Assembly (NCBI GenBank): GCA_041628615.1 | Contig: JBFKOW010000191.1 | Span: 1-6,063 of the forward strand | Source: JAMWZF01 sp041628615 | GTDB taxonomy: Bacteria > Pseudomonadota > Alphaproteobacteria > Rhodobacterales > Rhodobacteraceae | DNA length: 6,063 nt | Direction: 5' to 3' | Part shown: piece by piece, positions 1-4,688 of the stretch | Layout of the letters: each line of letters starts with the position of its first letter | Numbering within the stretch: position 1 is the stretch's first letter | Position numbers and translations under genes: made by a program | The notes under the pieces: generated by a model | The model's input: the letters and a program-made list of their open reading frames with translations, nothing else | The model's database searches: none | Told to the model about the DNA's origin: nothing

Positions 1-140
1 CCGCTCGAGGACATGCCGTCGCGCCGGACCACCGCCTCGGCGTCATGCGCCTCCACCAGGGCGGTGAACTTGGCAGCCGGGCGGGCGTGAAGCCCCTTCA
101 GGTTGACGATCTTCAGCTTGCGGGTCGTCGTGGTCGTCAT
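1..140 (-). CDS. ptsH: HPr phosphocarrier protein of the PTS, 3'-truncated by the window edge
   Basis: HPr is the small cytoplasmic phosphocarrier that takes phosphate from enzyme I and passes it to EIIA proteins. The first 46 codons are present, beginning MTTTTRKLKIVNLKG. The phosphohistidine motif GLHARPA is clear, with the active-site histidine at residue 17. The regulatory serine that HprK phosphorylates in this family would fall about two residues past the window edge, so it cannot be checked here. The ATG at 140-138 overlaps the TGA of the upstream EIIA gene as ATGA. A GGGGA stretch lies directly against the start codon with no spacer, so translation probably depends on coupling to the EIIA gene. 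It is the last visible gene of the chvI-led operon. The family assignment is firm. Whether it serves a sugar-transporting or a purely regulatory PTS is inferred from the neighbours. Confidence 0.93.
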   Translation of the reverse strand, partial: MTTTTTRKLKIVNLKGLHARPAAKFTALVEAHDAEAVVRRDGMSSS

Positions 141-541
141 TCCCCAACCATTCGCTGATCGACGATCATTGCGTCGATGTACTTGCGGCCGGCCTCGAGC
201 GCGACGGCGATCGCCTCGGGAAGCGGCAGCCGCCGGGACTTGGCCAGCTTGATGAGCAACGGCAGGTTCGCGCCGTAGAGGATCTGCCGGTCGGCGGTGC
301 GGCAGGCGCGGAGCGACAGGTTCGAGGGCGATCCGCCGAACATGTCGGTCACCACGACGACGCCGTGCCCGGCATCGACCGCGTCGGCCGCGGCGCAGAT
401 CTCGGCCTGTTTCGCGGCGCGGTCGTCATCCGGCAGGATGTTGACGGCACGCATGCCGCGCTGCACGCCGACGACGTGTTCCACCGCAGCAAGATATTCG
501 CGTGCCAGGCCGCCATGGGCCACGATGACAACGCCGATCAC
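137..541 (-). CDS. PTS EIIA component, mannose (ManX) type, single domain
   Basis: This 134-residue cytoplasmic protein is a stand-alone EIIA domain of the mannose/sorbose PTS family, which accepts phosphate from HPr on a histidine. The active-site histidine is His9 in VAHGGLA at the end of the first beta strand. The family signature around residues 65-73 (TDMFGGSPS, with Asp66) is also present. Its length matches a lone EIIA domain. No EIIB, EIIC or EIID gene is visible, which fits a regulatory rather than transporting role, as known for the EIIA-Man encoded beside hprK in alphaproteobacteria. The start is GTG at 541-539 and shares bases with the rapZ stop as GTGA. A GGGG run lies about 7 bases upstream. 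The downstream junction with ptsH is also a 4-base overlap. In related species this gene is often called manX or ptsM. Confidence 0.93.
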   Translation of the reverse strand: MIGVVIVAHGGLAREYLAAVEHVVGVQRGMRAVNILPDDDRAAKQAEICAAADAVDAGHGVVVVTDMFGGSPSNLSLRACRTADRQILYGANLPLLIKLAKSRRLPLPEAIAVALEAGRKYIDAMIVDQRMVGE

Positions 542-1512
542 TGTCTGCCCCGTTTCGCTGGCGCCGTCTCCGCCGGCTGGCTGCGCCCGTCGGGCGCGGC
601 GAGGGTCGTACGCTCCATTTCCCGGTGCCTAGTTGACACCTGCCAGCCGTCGGTCGCAAGGGCCGCCGACAGACATTCCGCCACCGCGACGCTGCGGTGA
701 CGGCCGCCGGTGCAGCCGAAACCGATCGAGAGGTGGGACTTGCCCTCGTCCCGGTAGGCCGGCAGCAGCAGGCGGAGCAGCGCCAGCTGCTGATCGAAGA
801 AGGCGCGGTAGATCGGATCCGCCTCGACATAGGCCACGACCGACGGGTCCCGGCCATCCCGCGGCCGCAGGCCGCTGTCCCAGTGCGGATTTGCCAGGAA
901 CCGGCAATCCATCACGATGTCGAGCCCGCGCGGCAGCCCGCGCTTGTAGCTGAAGGATTGCACCGTGATCCCGAAACCGGTGCCGTCCTCGTGGCCGAAC
1001 CAGCTCCCGATCTCGGCCTTCAGGTCGTGCGGCGACAGGCTGGCCGTATCGATCAGGAAATCCGCCCGCGCCCGGATCGGCACCAGCAGGTCGCGCTCGC
1101 GGGTGATGCCGGTGAGGGGCGGATCGTCGGGCGACAGCGGATGGCGGCGGCGGGTCTCGGAATAGCGCTGGACGAGGATATCCTCGGAACAGTCGAGATA
1201 CAGCAACTGGACCTGGTCCCCGGCCCTCGCGGAGAGATCGTCGATGGCGGCGATCAGGGAATCGACCCCGAAGTCGCGGTTGCGCACGTCGATGCCGAGC
1301 GCCAGTGGCCGGCTGATCGGCGGCCCGTCGAGCAGCGGCGCCAGCAGCGACAGGGGCAGGTTGTCGATGACCTCGTAGCCGAGGTCTTCGAGCGCGTTGA
1401 TCGCGGTCGACCGCCCGGCGCCCGAGGGGCCGGTCACGAGCACGATCCGCGGCCGGGCGGCCGGGGCCGGGCCGGGGTCGTCTGCGGCGTGCGGTGGCGG
1501 TGCATCGGTCAC
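538..1512 (-). CDS. rapZ: RapZ-family nucleotide-binding protein (RNase adapter homologue, formerly YvcJ/UPF0042)
   Basis: In E. coli, RapZ binds small RNAs and presents GlmZ to RNase E to control glucosamine-6-phosphate synthase; its role in alphaproteobacteria is less clear. The N-terminal P-loop domain has GPSGAGRS at residues 28-35, followed by LGYEVIDNLPLSLL, a strong family signature, and the GIDVRN strand. The C-terminal domain has YKRGLPRGLDIVMDCRFL, NPHW and GCTGGRHRS (residues 266-274). The Walker A lysine is arginine (R34). The C-terminus differs from E. coli: ER-T-T replaces the EKRK run, and a tail of about 20 residues ends AKRGRQ. I chose GTG at 1512, one base after the hprK stop, giving 324 residues with a Pro/Ala-rich lead of about 20 residues. 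An ATG at 1563 would overlap hprK by 50 bases and add low-complexity sequence, so it is less likely. No good ribosome site is seen, which suggests coupling to hprK. Confidence 0.92.
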   Translation of the reverse strand: MTDAPPPHAADDPGPAPAARPRIVLVTGPSGAGRSTAINALEDLGYEVIDNLPLSLLAPLLDGPPISRPLALGIDVRNRDFGVDSLIAAIDDLSARAGDQVQLLYLDCSEDILVQRYSETRRRHPLSPDDPPLTGITRERDLLVPIRARADFLIDTASLSPHDLKAEIGSWFGHEDGTGFGITVQSFSYKRGLPRGLDIVMDCRFLANPHWDSGLRPRDGRDPSVVAYVEADPIYRAFFDQQLALLRLLLPAYRDEGKSHLSIGFGCTGGRHRSVAVAECLSAALATDGWQVSTRHREMERTTLAAPDGRSQPAETAPAKRGRQ

Positions 1513-1513
1513 G

Positions 1514-1954
1514 TCAGTGCTGTCGTCCGAACTTGAGGTATTGCAGCAACGCTGCTGTTGCATGTGGGCCGCGGGGCCGCAGAAGCAAGGGCAGGCCGAC
1601 GCCGAGCCGCTCGGTGCGGCGGTCCGGCGGCAGCCTTTCCGGCTCTTCCCGCGACAGGTCGATCTCGGCCACCACCGGAACCGGCGCGGCGGCCGCATCT
1701 GCGCGCAGGATGCCGATGCCGCGCGCCTCGATCAGGCCCCTCAGGGTCTCGGGGGCGCTGGCGCAGACGCGGTCCGCGGTCCGGGTCAGCACGACCCGGT
1801 CGTCCGCCACCAGCACGCAGCCAAGCGCCATCAGATCGAGCGCGAGACCCGACTTCCCGGCACCCGAAGGCCCGGTGATGAGAAGGGCCCGCCGCTCCCA
1901 GGCCACCGCGCTGGCATGGAGCGTGGCGGGATCGGGGGGCGCGGGATCCGGCAT
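1514..1954 (-). CDS. hprK: Short (kinase-domain-only) HPr kinase/phosphorylase homologue
   Basis: HprK phosphorylates a serine of HPr using ATP or pyrophosphate and, in Firmicutes, also removes the phosphate. This protein has 146 residues against roughly 310 in Firmicutes. It lacks the N-terminal domain, the normal form in alphaproteobacteria. Visible motifs are the family histidine near the start (H13), the P-loop GPSGAGKS (28-35, K34), the paired aspartates in VADDRVVL (D51, D52), the HprK signature IEARGIGIL (75-83) and the conserved arginine in EPERL (R107). All expected catalytic elements are therefore present. The ATG at 1954 lies 4 bases after the chvG stop. Earlier in-frame codons would extend into chvG and encode a shadow of it. 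Placement between ChvG and the PTS proteins supports a role linking HPr state to ChvGI signalling, but that link is inferred. Confidence 0.92.
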   Translation of the reverse strand: MPDPAPPDPATLHASAVAWERRALLITGPSGAGKSGLALDLMALGCVLVADDRVVLTRTADRVCASAPETLRGLIEARGIGILRADAAAAPVPVVAEIDLSREEPERLPPDRRTERLGVGLPLLLRPRGPHATAALLQYLKFGRQH

Positions 1955-1958
1955 CGGC

Positions 1959-3686
1959 TCAGACCGGCAGCCCCACCACGAAACGCGCGCCGAGCGGATC
2001 GGAGGTGATGTCGGCCTCGGTCGGCCGGATGTTCTCGGCCCAGATGACGCCGCCATGGGCTTCAACGATCTGCTTCGAGATCGCGAGCCCGAGGCCCGAA
2101 TTGTTGCCGAACTGACCTTCCGGCCGCTCGGAATAGAACCGCTTGAAGATCTTCGTCAAGGCGCCCTCGGGGATGCCCGGACCGGTATCCTCGACCACGA
2201 CCAGCACCCGGTTCTGGCGCCTCCGGGCCCAGATCCGGATCGCGTCCCCGTCCTCGCAGAAGGACACGGCGTTGCTGATCAGGTTGACGAAGACCTGCGC
2301 CAGCCGCCCCTCGAGTCCGTGCACCACGATCGGGTCGGAAGGCAGGTCGACGATGAATTCGATCCCGTCGCGCGCCGCCTCGCGGCCGAGGTGTTCGGCA
2401 AGGCTGCCGAGCAGCTTCATGAGGTCGAAGGGCTCCTCCTCGTCGCGGACCAGTTCGCTGTCCAGCCGGGAGGCGTTCGAGATGTCGCTGACCAGCCGGT
2501 CGAGCCGGTTCACGTCGTGCTCGATGATGTCCAGCAGCTTCTCGCGCTGGTCGTCGCGCTTGGCGATCCGCATGGTGCCCACGGCGGAGCGCAGCGAGGC
2601 GAGCGGGTTCTTGATCTCGTGCGCCACGTCGGCGGCGAACTGCTCGTTGCCCTCGATCCGGTCGTAAAGCGCCGAGACCATGCCGCGCAGCGCCCCGGAC
2701 AGCCGCCCGATCTCGTCGGGGCGGGCGGTCAGGTCGGGGATCCGGATCCGGCTCGGCGCCATCTTGCGGGCGTTGCGGTCGCGGCCCATCTCGGCGGCGT
2801 CCGCCAGTTCGGCCAGCGGGTTGGCGATCGTCGAGGCGAGGATCAGCCCCAGCCCCACGGACACCACGACGCCGAGCACGAACATCTGCAGCACGAGTTC
2901 GCGCTGCTGGTCGACGAGGGCGTCGATCTCGCCGGCGGCGCTGGCGATCGCGATCACGCCGACGGTGGTGCCGGACTGCCGGATCGGGGTCGCCACCGCA
3001 AAGAGCGTATGGCCATCCTCGTCGATCAGGGTCTCGGCCACCGTCTCGCCGCCGACGCTCGCGGGCAGGATCTCGGCGAGCGCGTCGCGCAACACGAAGG
3101 GTTCGGTTTCGGCGCGGGTGAAGGCGCCGGCGACGACCTGCCAGACGCCGGCGAGGAAGTTCGAGATCACCGGGCGGCGCTGCTCTCCGGCCAGCATCGG
3201 CAAGGGGGCGTCCGGGGCGGGCCGCGCCGAGGCCACGAGCGTGCCATTGGGATCGAACACGAAGACCTGCATCGCGCCGCGCAGGTCGAGCCCGGACAGG
3301 GTCTCGGTCGCGCTGATCCCGTCGCTGGTGACGATGTTCACCGGCGCGGCGGCCGGCAGTTGCGCCTCGAAGGCGTCGGCGATCAGCTCGGCCTCGCTGA
3401 TCAGGCCGTTGGCCCGCTGAAGCGCGAGCGTGTCGCGCGACGGACTGAGGTAGAGCAGGCCCGAGACCAGCACGATCAGGGCCAGCAGGTTGAACATGAT
3501 GATCTTGCGGGCGAGCGGGGAATGCCGCAGCGTGACCAGCCCGCGCTTGGCGCGGATCTCGCGCAGGGCCTTCTCGGTCACGTCCCCGGGGACGACCCAG
3601 TCGTCTCCCAGCACGACATCCGCTTCCGCCGCCGCGCGGCGCACGGAGTTCAGGTCGCGGACGTCTATCCTGGGTTCGGCGGTCAT
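1959..3686 (-). CDS. chvG: ChvG sensor histidine kinase
   Basis: ChvG is the inner-membrane kinase of the ChvG/ChvI two-component system, which responds to acid and envelope stress in alphaproteobacteria and phosphorylates ChvI. The 575 residues run as follows: a cytoplasmic N-terminal segment of about 60 residues, a first membrane helix (about 61-80, IIMFNLLALIVLVSGLLYL), a periplasmic sensor domain (about 81-264), a second helix (about 265-286, MFVLGVVVSVGLGLILA), a HAMP domain, the dimerisation domain with H-box DVAHEIKNPLASL (phosphohistidine H356), then the ATPase domain with N-box NLISNAVSF (N472), G1 EDTGPGIP (D500), F-box FKRFYSERPEG and G2 GLGLAIS (531-537). Nothing is missing. The length matches rhizobial ChvG. 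The ATG at 3686 lies 3 bases after the chvI stop, with GAAGAG just upstream. The periplasmic repressor partner ExoR known in rhizobia is not encoded here. Confidence 0.95.
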   Translation of the reverse strand: MTAEPRIDVRDLNSVRRAAAEADVVLGDDWVVPGDVTEKALREIRAKRGLVTLRHSPLARKIIMFNLLALIVLVSGLLYLSPSRDTLALQRANGLISEAELIADAFEAQLPAAAPVNIVTSDGISATETLSGLDLRGAMQVFVFDPNGTLVASARPAPDAPLPMLAGEQRRPVISNFLAGVWQVVAGAFTRAETEPFVLRDALAEILPASVGGETVAETLIDEDGHTLFAVATPIRQSGTTVGVIAIASAAGEIDALVDQQRELVLQMFVLGVVVSVGLGLILASTIANPLAELADAAEMGRDRNARKMAPSRIRIPDLTARPDEIGRLSGALRGMVSALYDRIEGNEQFAADVAHEIKNPLASLRSAVGTMRIAKRDDQREKLLDIIEHDVNRLDRLVSDISNASRLDSELVRDEEEPFDLMKLLGSLAEHLGREAARDGIEFIVDLPSDPIVVHGLEGRLAQVFVNLISNAVSFCEDGDAIRIWARRRQNRVLVVVEDTGPGIPEGALTKIFKRFYSERPEGQFGNNSGLGLAISKQIVEAHGGVIWAENIRPTEADITSDPLGARFVVGLPV

Positions 3687-3689
3687 CGC

Positions 3690-4391
3690 CTACTCTTCGT
3701 TGTAGCGATACCCGATGCCGTAGAGCGTCTCGATCGCCGAGAACTCGTCGTCCACCATGCGCATCTTCTTGCGTAGCCGCTTGATGTGGCTGTCGATGGT
3801 GCGGTCGTCGACGTAGACCTGATCGTCATAGGCCACGTCCATCAGCTGGTCGCGCGACTTCACGAAGCCGGGCCGCTGGGCCAGCGCCTGCAGCAGCAGG
3901 AACTCGGTCACGGTCAGCGACACGTCGCGGCCCTTCCAGCTTACCGCGTGGCGCAGGGGATCCATGGTCAACGAACCGCGCACCATGATCTTGGATTCCT
4001 CGGTCGGGTCCGCGCCTTCGCCCGAAACCGCCTCCTGGCGGCGCAGCAGGGCGCGGATCCGCTCCACCAGCAGCCGCTGCGAGAAGGGCTTCTTGACGTA
4101 GTCGTCGGCGCCCATGCGAAGGCCCAGCACCTCGTCTATCTCGTCGTCCTTCGAGGTCAGGAAGATCACCGGCATCGAGGTCTTCTGGCGAAGCCGCTGC
4201 AGCAGGTCCATGCCGTCCATCCGGGGCATCTTGATGTCGAGGACCGCCATGTCCGGCATCGACTTGCTGAAGGCATCGAGGGCCGACTGCCCGTCGTTGA
4301 AGGTCTGAACCTCGAATCCCTCGGCCTCCAGCGTCATCGACACCGAGGTCAGGATGTTCCGATCGTCGTCCACGAGTGCGATCTTGGACAT
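3690..4391 (-). CDS. chvI: ChvI response regulator, OmpR family
   Basis: ChvI is the DNA-binding partner of ChvG. The 233-residue protein has a receiver domain (1 to about 120) with the acidic pocket VDDD (D8-D10), phosphoacceptor D52 in VLDIKMPRMDG, T79 and K101 in the VKKPF motif. An OmpR-type winged helix follows (about 135-233) with SLTVTEFLLLQAL, VYVDDRTIDSHIKRLRKKM and the terminal wing ETLYGIGYRY. The start MSKIALVDDD at 4391 is set by homology and by AAAGGG seven bases upstream (4404-4399). The frame stays open up to 4532, but that extension is not receiver-like. It is the first gene of the minus-strand operon and is divergent from pckA. In Agrobacterium pckA is acid-induced and sits beside chvI, so ChvI control of the shared region is plausible. 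Autoregulation is inferred. Confidence 0.95.
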   Translation of the reverse strand: MSKIALVDDDRNILTSVSMTLEAEGFEVQTFNDGQSALDAFSKSMPDMAVLDIKMPRMDGMDLLQRLRQKTSMPVIFLTSKDDEIDEVLGLRMGADDYVKKPFSQRLLVERIRALLRRQEAVSGEGADPTEESKIMVRGSLTMDPLRHAVSWKGRDVSLTVTEFLLLQALAQRPGFVKSRDQLMDVAYDDQVYVDDRTIDSHIKRLRKKMRMVDDEFSAIETLYGIGYRYNEE

Positions 4392-4398
4392 GGGGATA

Positions 4399-4404
4399 CC
4401 CTTT
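4399..4404 (-). promoter_or_regulatory. Ribosome binding site of chvI
   Basis: On the minus strand the sequence reads AAAGGG, then seven bases, then the ATG at 4391. This decides the start of chvI in favour of MSKIALV over upstream in-frame codons. Confidence 0.6.
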
Positions 4405-4438
4405 GCTGCTCTTTGTTTCTTGATTGCCTGCGTTTTTT

Positions 4439-4459
4439 CCAAACCATTTGCCGGTTTGG
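4439..4459. repeat. Perfect 7-bp inverted repeat in the chvI leader
   Basis: CCAAACC (4439-4445) and GGTTTGG (4453-4459) are exact inverted copies around the 7-base spacer ATTTGCC. On the chvI strand the structure is followed by A residues, and on the other strand the T run precedes it. It is therefore not an intrinsic terminator in either direction. It lies about 48 bases upstream of the chvI start and could be an operator or a 5' leader hairpin. No binding protein can be named from sequence. Confidence 0.5.
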
Positions 4460-4562
4460 CGCCGCGAATCAATCCCAAACGGCGAATCGCCATCCCGGTC
4501 GTGACCAATTTGTGGCGAAAATGATGACCCAATGCCTAACGGCCAACAGTCGGCGCTACCGG

Positions 4563-4592
4563 TTGCGCTAACACGGGCGTGATTGCGCTAAC
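4563..4592 (+). repeat. Direct repeat TTGCGCTAAC x2 with 20-bp period
   Basis: TTGCGCTAAC occurs at 4563-4572 and again, without mismatch, at 4583-4592, giving a period of exactly 20 bp or about two helical turns. Both copies would face the same side of the DNA. The second copy contains TTGCGC, which can serve as the -35 element of the proposed pckA promoter. Related but degenerate sequences lie just upstream (TGCCTAAC at 4533-4540 and GGCGCTACC at 4552-4560). Tandem same-strand sites are usual for OmpR-family regulators, so ChvI is a candidate binder. A LacI- or GntR-type regulator of carbon metabolism is an alternative. Confidence 0.6.
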
Positions 4593-4613
4593 TGCTCCAA
4601 AGCCGCCTATTCT
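4583..4613 (+). promoter_or_regulatory. pckA: Candidate pckA promoter (-35 TTGCGC, -10 near CCTATTCT)
   Basis: TTGCGC at 4583-4588 is followed after 17 bases by CCTATT (4606-4611), or after 19 bases by TATTCT (4608-4613), the better -10 match but with long spacing. Transcription would start near 4620, giving a leader of about 70 bases. The -35 element sits inside the second copy of the direct repeat, so a bound regulator would act at or against RNA polymerase. The call rests on eye-matched hexamers and is tentative. Confidence 0.3.
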
Positions 4614-4646
4614 CTTGTGAAACCCACGTGTTAACGGATGATTGTC

Positions 4647-4664
4647 GGCGCCCGGCGCGGCGCC
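4647..4664 (+). repeat. GC-rich inverted repeat in the pckA leader
   Basis: GGCGCC at 4647-4652 and GGCGCC at 4659-4664 can pair to form a 6-bp all-GC stem with a 6-base loop. It would sit 13 bases before the ribosome binding site of pckA. It has no following T run, so it is not an intrinsic terminator. It may be a leader hairpin or a chance result of high GC content. Confidence 0.35.
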
Positions 4665-4677
4665 ACCGGACTGCATT

Positions 4678-4683
4678 GGGAGA
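4678..4683 (+). promoter_or_regulatory. Ribosome binding site of pckA
   Basis: GGGAGA lies five bases before the ATG at 4689, a good Shine-Dalgarno match that fixes the pckA start. Confidence 0.7.
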
Positions 4684-4688
4684 CACAG

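Larger units (their letters stand above)
4392..4688. promoter_or_regulatory. Divergent chvI / pckA intergenic control region
   Basis: This 297-base gap is the only substantial non-coding stretch and must carry the promoters for both the chvI operon (leftward) and pckA (rightward). Its base composition is visibly less GC-rich than the genes, with a T-rich stretch at about 4400-4440 (A/G-rich on the chvI strand). It contains a perfect 10-bp direct repeat (4563-4572 and 4583-4592), a 7-bp inverted repeat (4439-4459), a small palindrome GGCG-AAT-CGCC (4481-4491), GGTC-GT-GACC (4497-4506), CACGTG overlapping GTTAAC (4625-4635) and a GC-rich hairpin (4647-4664). I could not identify a convincing -35/-10 pair for chvI. 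I see no RNA gene and no credible small coding sequence here. Confidence 0.75.

Noticed and set aside
697..1536. Plus-strand open frame of 279 codons opposite rapZ
   Set aside because: It is antisense to a RapZ with many conserved motifs, has no domain of its own, and is best explained by high GC content.
1513..1563. Earlier rapZ start at the ATG at 1563
   Set aside because: It would overlap hprK by 50 bases and add a Gln/Cys/Ser-rich stretch. The GTG at 1512, right after the hprK stop, fits the tight junctions of the operon better.
1955..2065. Longer HprK beginning at 2065
   Set aside because: The extension lies wholly inside the 3' end of chvG in another frame and looks like a shadow (Arg/Ser/Pro-rich). 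The 146-residue form matches alphaproteobacterial HprK.
1494..3776. Long plus-strand open frame of 760 codons opposite chvG, hprK and the 5' end of rapZ
   Set aside because: It is a frame shadow of real minus-strand genes with high GC. Its translation is rich in Arg, Gly, Asp and Gln with no recognisable domain, while the opposite strand encodes clear ChvG and HprK.
4431..4460. Inverted repeat plus T run read as an intrinsic terminator
   Set aside because: The T run precedes the stem on the plus strand, and on the minus strand the stem is followed by A residues, so neither direction gives a stem followed by U.
4392..4532. N-terminal extension of ChvI from an in-frame start at 4532
   Set aside because: The extra 47 residues do not resemble a receiver domain. 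The MSKIALVDDD start has a good ribosome site and matches the normal family length.
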